Shown piece by piece: positions 52,219-60,682 of a stretch of 64,000 bases of DNA. The stretch covers positions 64,723 through 128,722 of the forward strand of contig JAFTMH010000002.1 of assembly GCA_017452445.1 (NCBI GenBank), in the 5' to 3' direction. Each line of letters opens with the position of its first letter. Position 1 is the first letter of the stretch. The position numbers and the translations under genes are program-made. The DNA is from Clostridia bacterium. GTDB lineage: Bacteria > Bacillota > Clostridia > Christensenellales > UBA1242. The notes beneath the pieces were generated by a model. It searched no databases. It was not told the DNA's origin and saw only the letters and a list, made by a program, of their open reading frames with translations.

Positions 52219-52844
52219 TATTTTTTGTCTGAATCATTTGTCGCTTTAACACTAAGCTCTTGAGTGCTGTTGTCTTCTGGCAAACGCTTTTTCCAAGCAG
52301 AAGCAAGTGTGCCATTGAGCCAACCACAAGCAAGCCCCAAAATGCCATAAACCACAATAATGCCAAGTGTGATGAAACATTCTTTCCAAGAATTGAGTGG
52401 ATTGAGTCCAACTCCAAGACCACTGAAAGTCAAGAAAATTCCACAGAAGATGCCAGAGATCGAATTGAGCCAAACTTTTGCGCCGTTTTCAAAAAACATA
52501 ACTGCACCATTAAGCAAAAACACCCCAAGCAAACAACTGATGCTGATTGTGTAAATGTTTGCGCTAAACGAACTGGTGATTGCCATCATTGCGCAAGCAG
52601 CCAAAAATCCAATCAAAAATCCTGGCACTGCTTTGATGCGATCTTTCATAGTTGCACTGCCAAAAACTGTCCAAGACACAAAGGCAACCCACATAAACGA
52701 TCCCCCTGCCACAAACACTTGTGCAAGCAAAGCATCAACTATATAAAGCAAACTTGCAATTGAAGCCACAATTACCGGCGAAATAAAATATTTTGCAATG
52801 CTCTTCTTTTTGTAAATGTTGTTTTTGTCTATACTCTTGTTCAT
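52218..52844 (-). CDS. DUF1097-like membrane protein
   Basis: 208 residues with about six membrane segments. FMWVAFVSWTVFGSATMKDRIKAVPGFLIGFL resembles the DUF1097 pattern (W.gFl.W..yfa.G....gl...N..Gv..G), read here in two parts, and a Gly-rich segment (GVGLNPLNSWKECFITLG) follows. Hydrophilic ends. No defined role. It ends an operon starting with the small 42-residue frame and the rhomboid gene; 8 bases separate it from the rhomboid stop. Confidence 0.65.
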   Translation of the reverse strand: MNKSIDKNNIYKKKSIAKYFISPVIVASIASLLYIVDALLAQVFVAGGSFMWVAFVSWTVFGSATMKDRIKAVPGFLIGFLAACAMMAITSSFSANIYTISISCLLGVFLLNGAVMFFENGAKVWLNSISGIFCGIFLTFSGLGVGLNPLNSWKECFITLGIIVVYGILGLACGWLNGTLASAWKKRLPEDNSTQELSVKATNDSDKK

Positions 52845-52852
52845 AAATTCTC

Positions 52853-53536
52853 CTATTGTTTTGTTGATCTGTCAGAAATGACGCTCAACTTTGTGATATT
52901 TACAGTAAGCCCAAGCAACAAACCAGGGATAAAACTTGAATAATGCCCTCTGTTTGTGATCAAGTCGACAGGATAAGGCTTAAATGAAAATCCTGTTGTG
53001 CCACCTGCAAAACACATAAATACAACAATTGCCACCATGACAACGGCGCCCAAAATTATGTTTGTTTTGTTTCGAGTTTCTTTTCTAAATGAAAAACAAT
53101 AATCAACGATTGTGTAAGCATAAAGTCCATAATTTACACCTGAAAATCCATGCCAATGATAACTCAAATCATTTGCTGTCACTGCAGTTGCTGTGGCAAA
53201 CGACATAACAAAAATCACTGCAAGCAACCTAAGCGATCCCATTCTTCTTTCGAGATATACACTCACAAAGAAAAAACATAACATATTGAGCAAAACATGT
53301 TGCCAATTTGCATGCGAATATGAATTTGCAAGCACTCTGACAAAATTTAAAAGGTCAAACTTTCCCCAATCCGGATTTGGATTTTCAACAGAATGCTGAA
53401 AACTTCCACCCAAAAAAGCATAAAGACAAATGTTGAGTGCCATCACAAACAAAGTCGTTGCATAAAAGAAATTGCGATTGTGCCACTTCAAGTTTTTGCT
53501 TTTGTCGTCAAAAATTTGTGCAATGGCTGACTTCAT
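52853..53536 (-). CDS. Rhomboid-family intramembrane protease
   Basis: 227 residues with six or more membrane segments. Family marks: HANWQHVLLNMLCFFFVSVYLE (rhomboid H..xxHlxxNm region), catalytic serine in GFSGVNYGLYAY, and histidine in GHYSSFIPGLLLG. Such proteases cut membrane-spanning substrates within the bilayer. The start at 53536 (MKSAIAQIF) overlaps the stop codon of a 42-codon frame (TTATGA); an ATG two codons upstream is also possible. Confidence 0.88.
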   Translation of the reverse strand: MKSAIAQIFDDKSKNLKWHNRNFFYATTLFVMALNICLYAFLGGSFQHSVENPNPDWGKFDLLNFVRVLANSYSHANWQHVLLNMLCFFFVSVYLERRMGSLRLLAVIFVMSFATATAVTANDLSYHWHGFSGVNYGLYAYTIVDYCFSFRKETRNKTNIILGAVVMVAIVVFMCFAGGTTGFSFKPYPVDLITNRGHYSSFIPGLLLGLTVNITKLSVISDRSTKQ

Positions 53537-53661
53537 AAACATCTCTCTCTTTCTTTTCTAATTTCTTTTGCAAGTGGATTTTGTGCCACTTCTCTGTCAT
53601 ATTGTGTATGTTTGTAAACCACGCCTCTGATTTCAAACATTTTTTCGTTGTTGTTTCCCAT
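53533..53661 (-). CDS. Putative 42-residue protein coupled to the rhomboid gene
   Basis: Short frame beginning MGNNNEKMFEIRGVVYKH and ending RKERERCL, basic and probably helical at the end. An AAGGGGG sequence lies 12 bases upstream of the ATG, a promoter is in place about 50 bases upstream, and its stop TGA overlaps the rhomboid ATG. These context signs suggest a real small gene or a leader peptide that tunes rhomboid translation. Function unknown. Confidence 0.5.
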   Translation of the reverse strand: MGNNNEKMFEIRGVVYKHTQYDREVAQNPLAKEIRKERERCL

Positions 53662-53709
53662 CTATCAAAAAGCCCCCTTGAAACAAACATTTGTATAATT
53701 TATAGGCAT

Positions 53710-53737
53710 ATTATATCACAAATCGCCAAAATTTCAA
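53710..53737 (-). promoter_or_regulatory. Promoter of the rhomboid transcript
   Basis: Minus strand TTGAAA (53732-53737), 16-base spacer, TATAAT (53710-53715). Confidence 0.65.
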
Positions 53738-53766
53738 TTTATTTTAATGCAAAATGCTATTTGGTT

Positions 53767-55545
53767 TTACTCCACCGTTTTGAGCGATGCATTCATATCT
53801 ATTTTTGTAATTTTTTTGTAGAGCAACAAGGTTGACAAAAAACTAAATGCCATCGCAATCAAAGGCGTAAACACATATGTTGTCCACTTGATTTGCGAAA
53901 CGGTCCCAAAATCAATCAATCCAAACACAAATTCGACAAATCCAAGTCCCACAGGCAAGCCAAGCAATGCACCAACAAAACTCATAATGTAAATTTCTCT
54001 AAAAATATAACCACAAACTTCTTTGTTGTGATAACCAAGCACCATCAATGTTGCAACTTCTCTGTTTCTTTCGCTTATGTTTATGTTTGTGAGATTGTAA
54101 ATTACAAGTGCACTAAGCAGTGCTGAAAACGCAATGATTGCAAGTGCAATTGTGGACAAAGATTCGCCACCCGGGATTGAGTTTGAGCAATCCATAAGCC
54201 CAAGCCCTGCAAAAACAAGCACAGCAGATCCCATGATCGACAAAACAGTCATAAACAATCTGCTTTTAAAAAGAAAAACATTTCTTACTGTTGATTTGTA
54301 TTTAAAACTCAAGCGCTTCCAAATGAACGGAATGTGCTCCATAAACACTTTTTTGCCCGACTTTGGCGCTTTTGGAGTAAGCAAAATTGCCGGTTTTTCT
54401 TTTGTTGCCTTGTGCCCTGTTAAATATGTAAGAAGTGTTGTTGCAAACAAAATAATGATCAAAGTCATCATATAATAGAAAAATTCAAGTGTCTTTGGAA
54501 ATGCCGGCATTGTGTAGTGCAAATTGAATGCCTGATAGATTATATAACTCAGTCCATATCCAACCGGAAATGCTACAACGCCACCCAGCAATGCTGCCAC
54601 AAAAACAAACAAAACATATTTTATCAATATTGCAAAATTTGAAAATCCCAATGTTTTCATGCAGGCAATTTGTGGTCTTTCTTCTGACATCAATCTTTGC
54701 ATTGTCGAATAAACAACAAGCAATGTTATAAGCAAGAAAAACACGACAAAAACAATGCCAATCACTCCAACTTTTTTTGCATATTCGCAAAGGGAATAAA
54801 TACCAAAATTTTCATACAAAGTCAAAATCACAACTTCTTCGTTGCCAAACTTGATTGCGAGTTCTTGTTTTATTGCTTCGATTTGCTTTTTGTATTTTGC
54901 GCTGAAACATTCTTTAAACAAAGTTCGATCAAGCGTTATGTAAACATCACCAACAATTGGGCTTGTTGCACTGTCAAAATAATAAACATTGCTCAAATGA
55001 TCACCATCATATTGCCAAGATGGCTCTTCAATTCTGCCAAGAAGCAATGGGTTGACAACAATCCCACAGATTTTATATTGATTGCCACCAATTGAAACTT
55101 TGTCGCCAAGTTTGTGTTCTTTCAAAAAATTGGTTTTTCTTTCCACCAAAATTTCGTCTGCACTTGCAGGCATCTTTCCCTCGATCAGTTGCAATTTGTT
55201 TATGTGTTGATCTTCAAGGTCAATTGCATAAATTCTTGAAACTTCTTCGTCAACTTTTGTTTCGTAAGCAAAAACAGTTTCAGCGTTTTCTGTGGAAAAC
55301 CTTTCTTCTATCCACATTATTTGGTCGGCAGAAAACCCTGTTGGATTTTTGCTTTTCAAATGAAAGTCACTTATGTTTTGGCTTTGATAATATCTGTATG
55401 TCGAAGTTTTTATTTTTCCTTCAACTTCACCAATGCCAGACATAAATCCTATGCTCACCACAACTATGGCCAAAATTGTGAGAAGCCTGATTATGTGTTT
55501 TTTGAAAAGGCGTAAAGTTGCCTTAAAAGCAGTTGTTGTCACCAC
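53767..55545 (-). CDS. FtsX/MacB-type ABC transporter permease
   Basis: 592 residues. One N-terminal membrane helix, an extracellular domain of about 200 residues, then a cluster of helices around residues 250-370 and a second FtsX-like block near the C-terminus (SALLSALVIYNLTNINISERNREVATLMVLG, the classic FtsX core, read in parts). Pairs with the overlapping LolD/MacB-like ATPase. Family members export peptides or antibiotics, move lipoproteins, or act mechanically; the substrate is open. Start is GTG at 55545, inside the end of the ATPase gene. Confidence 0.92.
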   Translation of the reverse strand: MVTTTAFKATLRLFKKHIIRLLTILAIVVVSIGFMSGIGEVEGKIKTSTYRYYQSQNISDFHLKSKNPTGFSADQIMWIEERFSTENAETVFAYETKVDEEVSRIYAIDLEDQHINKLQLIEGKMPASADEILVERKTNFLKEHKLGDKVSIGGNQYKICGIVVNPLLLGRIEEPSWQYDGDHLSNVYYFDSATSPIVGDVYITLDRTLFKECFSAKYKKQIEAIKQELAIKFGNEEVVILTLYENFGIYSLCEYAKKVGVIGIVFVVFFLLITLLVVYSTMQRLMSEERPQIACMKTLGFSNFAILIKYVLFVFVAALLGGVVAFPVGYGLSYIIYQAFNLHYTMPAFPKTLEFFYYMMTLIIILFATTLLTYLTGHKATKEKPAILLTPKAPKSGKKVFMEHIPFIWKRLSFKYKSTVRNVFLFKSRLFMTVLSIMGSAVLVFAGLGLMDCSNSIPGGESLSTIALAIIAFSALLSALVIYNLTNINISERNREVATLMVLGYHNKEVCGYIFREIYIMSFVGALLGLPVGLGFVEFVFGLIDFGTVSQIKWTTYVFTPLIAMAFSFLSTLLLYKKITKIDMNASLKTVE

Positions 55546-56240
55546 TCAATCTCCGAAATAGGTTTTGGATTTTTGTTGACTGTTATGCTTTCAATTTGGC
55601 CATTTTTGATTTTTACAACTTTGTCTGCCATCTCTTTGAGTGCTTGATTGTGTGTAACAACAATGACAAGTTTGTTGTTTGTTTTTGAGATGTCATACAA
55701 AAGTCCCAAAATGTTTTTTCCTGTCAAATAGTCAAGTGCACCTGTTGGCTCGTCACACAACAAAATTTTAGGATTTTTTGCAATTGCTCTTGCAATCGAA
55801 ACTCTTTGTTGTTCGCCACCAGAAAGTTGTGCAGGAAAGTGTGACAATCTGCCACCCAATTCAACATCTTCAAGCACCTTTTTAGGGTTGAGTGCTTGTG
55901 GGCAAATTTCGGTTGCAAGTTCGACATTTTCAAGTGCAGTCAAGTTTGGCATCAAGTTGTAAAACTGAAAAACAAAACCGATTTCTGTCCTTCTATATTG
56001 TGTGAGTTGTTTTTTGTTTAAGTTTGACACAACTTTTCCATCAAGGGTGATTGTGCCACTTGTCAAAGTGTCCATACCCCCAAGCAAGTTTAACAGCGTT
56101 GTTTTTCCTGCACCACTAGGCCCCAAAACAACAACAAACTCGCCGTTTTCAAGTTCGCAAGAAACTTCCGAAAGTGCTCTAAAACTTCCGGCTTGTGTTT
56201 TGTATTCTTTTGTTACATTTTCAAGTGTCAAAAATCCCAT
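55539..56240 (-). CDS. MacB/LolD-type ABC transporter ATPase
   Basis: 233 residues: Walker [11 protein letters not shown]-loop [18 protein letters not shown], signature [14 protein letters not shown], Walker [14 protein letters not shown]-loop VTHN, all of the LolD/MacB subfamily that drives FtsX-type permeases. Lies 11 bases after a nucleoside phosphorylase gene and overlaps the permease gene by 7 bases. Confidence 0.96.
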   Translation of the reverse strand: MGFLTLENVTKEYKTQAGSFRALSEVSCELENGEFVVVLGPSGAGKTTLLNLLGGMDTLTSGTITLDGKVVSNLNKKQLTQYRRTEIGFVFQFYNLMPNLTALENVELATEICPQALNPKKVLEDVELGGRLSHFPAQLSGGEQQRVSIARAIAKNPKILLCDEPTGALDYLTGKNILGLLYDISKTNNKLVIVVTHNQALKEMADKVVKIKNGQIESITVNKNPKPISEIEW

Positions 56241-56251
56241 AACATTCTCCT

Positions 56252-57052
56252 TTATTTTGAATAGTCGTCAATCATGTCTTTTACCAACAACACTATGACA
56301 TCTTTTCTGTCTGTGTGATAACCTTTCTTTTGTTTTATCAATCGTGTCCAAGCATCTTGGTTTACCAAATCGCTAAAATACAAAAGTTGGGCAAACTTAA
56401 ATCCACGACACTTTGCCACTGCACACCACGAAGCACATTCCATTTCAACTGCAACAGCACCAAGTTTTTTTGCCATTGCAACCTTTTGTTTGGTTTCTCT
56501 GTAATAAGCATCATTTGTCCAAGTTGTTGCTTTGACAAATTCAAACTGTTTTTCTGTCAAAAAGTTTTCCACTTGTCCACACAAATCTCTGTCTGTTTCA
56601 ACATATGTGCTTGGCTTGAGATAGTGATAAGAAGTGCCTTCATCTCTCACTGCCTTTTCAACAAGCACAAACTTGTCTTTCAAATCTGCTTGCAAGCAGC
56701 CAGCAGAGCCAACTGCAACAAACTCTCTTATTCCAAATAATGCCAACTCTTCCATCAAACTTGCAGCTGATGGTCCACCGAGTGGCGAAATGGAAATCAA
56801 TGCGTTTTTATATTCAAAAACTTTTGTTGTCACACTTCCAGCATGAAAAACAAAAACAACATCCAATGTTTTCAAAAAATCGTTGTTTTCTGGATTGTCA
56901 TAAAAAATAATATAGCATCTCTTGATGCCTTTTTGCTTGACCTTTTCTACATTTTCAAACTCTGTTGCTGCGTGATCGGCAAATTGTTGTGGCGAAGTAA
57001 TTTCTTCGTCACCATCACAACAACTTATGATTGGAAACTTTTTAAAAAACAT
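56252..57052 (-). CDS. Nucleoside phosphorylase (uridine phosphorylase-like)
   Basis: 266 residues of the PNP/UDP superfamily. FREFVAVGSAGCLQ-like GSAGCLQ phosphate region, SPLGGPSAASLMEEL, WTNDAYYRET and the substrate glutamate in AVEMECASWCAVA are all present. It should split nucleosides with phosphate during salvage; uridine is the best guess. Start at 57052 (MFFKKFP) because GAGGAGAAAA precedes that ATG. First gene of an operon with the FtsX transporter. An extended -10 TGATATAAT lies 20 bases upstream. Confidence 0.88.
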   Translation of the reverse strand: MFFKKFPIISCCDGDEEITSPQQFADHAATEFENVEKVKQKGIKRCYIIFYDNPENNDFLKTLDVVFVFHAGSVTTKVFEYKNALISISPLGGPSAASLMEELALFGIREFVAVGSAGCLQADLKDKFVLVEKAVRDEGTSYHYLKPSTYVETDRDLCGQVENFLTEKQFEFVKATTWTNDAYYRETKQKVAMAKKLGAVAVEMECASWCAVAKCRGFKFAQLLYFSDLVNQDAWTRLIKQKKGYHTDRKDVIVLLVKDMIDDYSK

Positions 57053-57115
57053 TTTTCTCCTCACTTATTTTCTATTATATCACAGCAAAATCAAATTTGT
57101 ATATATTTTTATACA

Positions 57116-57152
57116 ACAAAAAACACCCAATCAAGTCTTGTTGATTGAGTGT
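57116..57152 (-). terminator. Terminator of the tRNA-Arg/Nudix transcript
   Basis: Eleven-base stem ACACTCAATCA / TGATTGGGTGT on the minus strand (57142-57152 and 57123-57133) followed by TTTTTTG. Confidence 0.85.
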
Positions 57153-57157
57153 CATTT

Positions 57158-57634
57158 TTATTTAAAAAACTTTTCATAATGTTGGCGAGAACTTTCTCTC
57201 ACAACACCTTGATTGATCAAGTTTTCAATTTCTTTTTTTGTCAACCAGCAAACATCTTCGACCTCTTCTTCTTGCAAAGTGAAAGTAAGATTTTTCAATT
57301 TTTCATCTTCATACAAATAAACATCAAAAATTGCTTTGCCTCTAAAAATGTTTCCGACAAATTGAAGTCTGTTTTCATCAATATCAAAACCAAGTTCTTC
57401 TTTGATTTCAACAGATGCTTGTTTTTGGCTTGTGTTGCCTGCAGAAACATGTCCACCCGTCACGGCATATTCGCCACCTTTCTCTTCGCTGCACTTTTGC
57501 ATCAAAAACTTGTCGCCACTTTTGATGTAAACAACTGCAAGTTTGATAAACTCTCCTTCGTTTGGCTTTTCTCCTCTGAAAATTGTTTTGCCAAGCAAAT
57601 TGCCATCAATGTCATACAAATCCAACTTTTCCAT
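57158..57634 (-). CDS. Nudix hydrolase-like protein with altered Nudix box
   Basis: 158 residues. The N-terminus KLDLYDIDGNLLGKTIFRGE resembles Nudix proteins of the isopentenyl isomerase-like/YfcD type. The Nudix box reads GGHVSAGNTSQKQASVEIKEE then LGF: the usual GE is GN and the usual Arg of REUXEE is Val, while the metal-binding EE pair is kept. Activity on nucleoside diphosphates or another substrate is possible but uncertain. It lies 24 bases downstream of tRNA-Arg with no terminator between, so both are probably one transcript. Confidence 0.85.
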   Translation of the reverse strand: MEKLDLYDIDGNLLGKTIFRGEKPNEGEFIKLAVVYIKSGDKFLMQKCSEEKGGEYAVTGGHVSAGNTSQKQASVEIKEELGFDIDENRLQFVGNIFRGKAIFDVYLYEDEKLKNLTFTLQEEEVEDVCWLTKKEIENLINQGVVRESSRQHYEKFFK

Positions 57635-57657
57635 TTCTTTCCTCGCTTTTCAACATT

Positions 57658-57734
57658 TGGTGCGAGCGGAGGAATTTGAATCCCCAACACTCAGTTCCGA
57701 AGACTGATGCTCTATCCAGTTGAGCTACACTCGC
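57658..57734 (-). tRNA. tRNA-Arg (anticodon TCG)
   Basis: 77 bases on the minus strand with encoded CCA. Acceptor GCGAGTG / CGCTCGC, anticodon stem TCAGT / ACTGA around loop CTTCGGA, T-arm GGGGATTCAAATTCCTC. Own promoter just upstream; the Nudix gene follows. Confidence 0.95.
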
Positions 57735-57758
57735 ATAAAAAACTTTCGTTTCACTCAA

Positions 57759-57787
57759 ATTGTAAAACTTTTGAAGTGTTTTGTCAA
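57759..57787 (-). promoter_or_regulatory. Promoter of tRNA-Arg
   Basis: Minus strand TTGACA (57782-57787), 17-base spacer, TACAAT (57759-57764). Confidence 0.75.
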
Positions 57788-57841
57788 CGCGTTAAATTGT
57801 TTTTTTTGTCTAGTTTGGATTTTTGCTTTTGTTTGTGATAT

Positions 57842-58043
57842 GATAAATATCAAAGTTGAGGGAGAACAGCTTGAACATAAAAAATTGGAAAATTGGCGAA
57901 ATTGTTTTTCTGTGCTTTACAACACTTGCAAGCATCTTGACTTTTATGGCTTTGTAGCGTGGACAAAAACGGACAAACAAGCACAGCAACAATCCACAAA
58001 GACCCAAGCTGACAAAAATATTACTGAAGAAAAACAGGCATAA
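57842..58043 (+). pseudogene. Possible small exported protein gene with a frame break
   Basis: The 415 bases between tRNA-Arg and the VirD4-like gene hold no intact recognised gene. A promoter-like TTGGAT/TATGAT pair leads to GAGGGAG and a TTG start at 57871, giving a 28-codon hydrophobic frame (MNIKNWKIGEIVFLCF...TFMAL) that stops at 57957. In the next frame a hydrophilic stretch continues (VAWTKTDKQAQQQSTKTQ...) to 58043. Together they look like a signal or anchor plus a hydrophilic tail split by a frameshift. It may equally be chance. Confidence 0.3.
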
Positions 58044-58087
58044 ATGGACAATAATTTTGCTTTTGTGCGAAAAAAAATGTTGTTTGC

Positions 58088-58116
58088 TTGCTTTTTTATT
58101 AGTTTATAGTTAAAAT
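58088..58116 (+). promoter_or_regulatory. Possible promoter of the VirD4-like gene
   Basis: TTGCTT (58088-58093), 17-base spacer, TAAAAT (58111-58116), about 33 bases before the ATG. The region is AT-rich. Confidence 0.4.
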
Positions 58117-58149
58117 AACATTGTAAATATATATTATAAGGAGCAAGTT

Positions 58150-60150
58150 ATGGCTGAAAAAAAGAAATCTGCATTCAAAACGATCCTCGTAATCTTGATT
58201 TGCGCTATTGTAGGCTTTGTAATTGGTGCTGCTGTGTATTATTTTACACACAAAGGCACATCAATCCTTGGAGCAGTCACAGATGACCCAACTTATTGCG
58301 GAACCGGTGCCGGAATTGGTTTTGTGTTGGGAGTCGTTTTCAAAATGACATCAAAACCTAAAAAGAAAGAAGACACTAAATCAAGTGGTAAAACTGCAAG
58401 TGGTGATGAAATGTCACTTTCTTATGATGCAAAATGGTTGACACCTGACAAAATTAAAAACGAATTTGGTTTGATCGAAACAACATGGTCAACACTTCCA
58501 ACTTTGAAAAACACTGGTATCATCTTTAGAAATGTTGTGGAAAATGGAAAATACCACATTGCAATGAAAGACGAATATCACTGCTTGATCATTGGTACTA
58601 CTGCTTCCGGTAAAACATCTTTGTGTTTGATCCCATCAATCAGAATTTATGCACACTCTGGCGAAAAACCATGTATGGTAATTTCTGACCCTAAAGGCGA
58701 ACTTTACACAAAGACAAGCAAGATTATGGAAGACGAAGGATACAGAGTGATCAAACTTGACCTTCGTGATCCATTTGCTTCTACTCGTTGGAATCCTATG
58801 GGACATGCCTTTGACACATATCACAAAGGAAAGACTTGCAAAAACACAGTAAAAAGATGCACAAACGGAACTAAACCAAAAGATGCCGGCTACAAAGAAA
58901 TCCCTGGCGAAACTTATGGACAAGAATGGTTTGGATTTGAAGGCGTTGCCTATCCAAACGAAGACGCTTTGAGAGTTGCTGTAAGAAGTGCCGAACAAGT
59001 TTATTGCGACTTGGCATATAGCGAACTTAAAGAAATCTGCAACACTGTTGCTCCAAAATCTAAAAACGCTTCAGACCCAACATGGGAAGAAGGTGCTCAA
59101 GACTATTTGTATGGTTGTGCACTTGCGATGCTTGAAGACAGTTTGAATCCAGAACTTGGCATGACAAAAGAAAAGTTCAACTTCTTCAACCTTTACAAAA
59201 TCGCAACATTCCGTGATCCAGATGCCGAAGCTCCATTTGAAACAGTAAGAAAATATTTGTTGCAAGGCCGTGATGAAGCAACATCAAATGTTCCAAACCT
59301 CACATCAGCCGTTATCAACAACGCTCCAAACACAACAAAATCATATATCGGTGTATTGAATGGTAAGATTTCATTTATGAACGACATTGGCATTTCTTAC
59401 CTTACATCTGAAAGCGAAATCGATTTTGACGATTTCACAAGCAAACCTACAGTTTTCTATCTTGTTATCCCAGATGACAGAGAAGAAAGACACAACCTTG
59501 CAATCCTTTGCTTGTCACAACTTTACAAGAGATTGGTTGACAAAGCAAACAGTTATCCAAGCAAAAAGTTGCCAAAGCATGTTTACTTCTTGTTGGACGA
59601 ATTTGGTAACTTGCCACCTATTCCAAAATTTGACAGTATGATCACCGTATCCCGTGGTAGAAACATTCTCTATGAAATGGCAGTGCAATCATATACTCAG
59701 CTTGAAACAAAATATGGTCCAGATTCTGCAAAGACAATCATCGGAAACTGCAACGCTCAGATCTTTATCGGAACTGACGACCAACATACTCGTGATGACT
59801 TCTCAAAAATGTGTGGCGAAGTGCAATTGATGCACGAAGAAACAAGCACTTCAAAAACCGACAAGGACAAAGACGGAAAGTCAACAAGCACAAGCATGCA
59901 AAGAACAACCCGTCCACTTATCACATCTTACGAACTTGGACAAATTCCTTTTGGAACTGTTATCGTAAAATTGTTTAGATACAATCCAATGAAGTTGAAA
60001 TTGACAAGAAACGACCAAGTGCCATTCTTCTATAAGAAAGATGCCGAACCTGAAATCGGAATTATGAAGAGTCTTGACACGGCAAAAGTTTATTACGACA
60101 TCAAGATGAGAAACAAAAAGATTTTGAAATCAAGTCCATTTGGATTCTAA
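58150..60150 (+). CDS. VirD4/TraG-type coupling ATPase, orphan
   Basis: 666 residues. Two N-terminal membrane helices (about 8-32 and 47-67), then the coupling-protein ATPase: HCLIIGTTASGKTSLCLIPS (Walker A), SDPKGELY, VFYLVIPDD, FLLDEFGNLPPIPKFD (Walker B) and QSYTQLETKYG, all of the VirD4/TraG/TcpA family. These pump DNA or proteins into type IV secretion channels. No relaxase, VirB4, VirB6 or other mating gene is in the window, so it stands alone here with its own ribosome site (AAGGAG) and terminator. A substrate-delivery or contact-dependent role outside conjugation is possible (inference). Confidence 0.93.
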   Translation: MAEKKKSAFKTILVILICAIVGFVIGAAVYYFTHKGTSILGAVTDDPTYCGTGAGIGFVLGVVFKMTSKPKKKEDTKSSGKTASGDEMSLSYDAKWLTPDKIKNEFGLIETTWSTLPTLKNTGIIFRNVVENGKYHIAMKDEYHCLIIGTTASGKTSLCLIPSIRIYAHSGEKPCMVISDPKGELYTKTSKIMEDEGYRVIKLDLRDPFASTRWNPMGHAFDTYHKGKTCKNTVKRCTNGTKPKDAGYKEIPGETYGQEWFGFEGVAYPNEDALRVAVRSAEQVYCDLAYSELKEICNTVAPKSKNASDPTWEEGAQDYLYGCALAMLEDSLNPELGMTKEKFNFFNLYKIATFRDPDAEAPFETVRKYLLQGRDEATSNVPNLTSAVINNAPNTTKSYIGVLNGKISFMNDIGISYLTSESEIDFDDFTSKPTVFYLVIPDDREERHNLAILCLSQLYKRLVDKANSYPSKKLPKHVYFLLDEFGNLPPIPKFDSMITVSRGRNILYEMAVQSYTQLETKYGPDSAKTIIGNCNAQIFIGTDDQHTRDDFSKMCGEVQLMHEETSTSKTDKDKDGKSTSTSMQRTTRPLITSYELGQIPFGTVIVKLFRYNPMKLKLTRNDQVPFFYKKDAEPEIGIMKSLDTAKVYYDIKMRNKKILKSSPFGF

Positions 60151-60154
60151 AAAA

Positions 60155-60187
60155 ACAAAAAGCACATACGAAAGTATGTGTTTTTTT
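60155..60187 (+). terminator. Terminator of the VirD4-like gene
   Basis: CACATAC-GAAA-GTATGTG hairpin (60163-60180) followed by seven T. Confidence 0.88.
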
Positions 60188-60223
60188 GTTGTCAAAATTT
60201 GTGTTGTTTTCATAAATCAAAAT

Positions 60224-60682
60224 ATGAAAAGTGTGTATGATGATGAAATGTTGCCAGAAGATTTTGAAGAAATTGCAAAGGCATATTCGCAATCACTGAA
60301 AAAACGAGGTTTTGTGTTTGTCCATCTGGATCAAGAAGAATTGTCGTTTCTTGTTGATGAAGTGTTGATTTGTTTGGCGAAAATGAAAGCGTGTCTTAAA
60401 AATCTTGTTCACATTCAATCAGTTGTTTTGCAAAGCAAGTTGACCGAAATAGAAAGGTTTTGCTGTGACAAATTTGACAATAAAAAACCACACAACTTTG
60501 ATTGTGTGGAAAACGAAAATCAATGTTTTTTGATGCTTGTTGCTCTTGAAAATTTTCTTGTCGGCCACTTGCTTAAGTTGTGCGACAAAAAATTTTATCC
60601 AAGCGATTTCAAAAATATGATTGAAGATGTGTGTTTGATCTTCGCCGAAAGTGTTGATGTTTCTGGTTTTGTTTTAGCTTAA
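60224..60682 (+). CDS. Unknown helical protein, probably leaderless
   Basis: 152 residues from the ATG at 60224 (MKSVYDDEMLPEDFEEI), mostly helical and without a signal or known domain; several cysteines (FCCDKFDN, LLKLCDKKF). No ribosome site; a TTGTCA/CATAAA promoter-like pair ends 7 bases before the ATG. The 3' end overlaps the convergent gene by 9 bases. The upstream in-frame stretch overlaps the VirD4 terminator and is rejected. Confidence 0.6.
   Translation: MKSVYDDEMLPEDFEEIAKAYSQSLKKRGFVFVHLDQEELSFLVDEVLICLAKMKACLKNLVHIQSVVLQSKLTEIERFCCDKFDNKKPHNFDCVENENQCFLMLVALENFLVGHLLKLCDKKFYPSDFKNMIEDVCLIFAESVDVSGFVLA

Noticed and set aside
57658..60150. Integrative conjugative element at tRNA-Arg
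   Set aside because: There is a VirD4-like gene near a tRNA, but no integrase, relaxase, mating genes or repeated tRNA end in the window.
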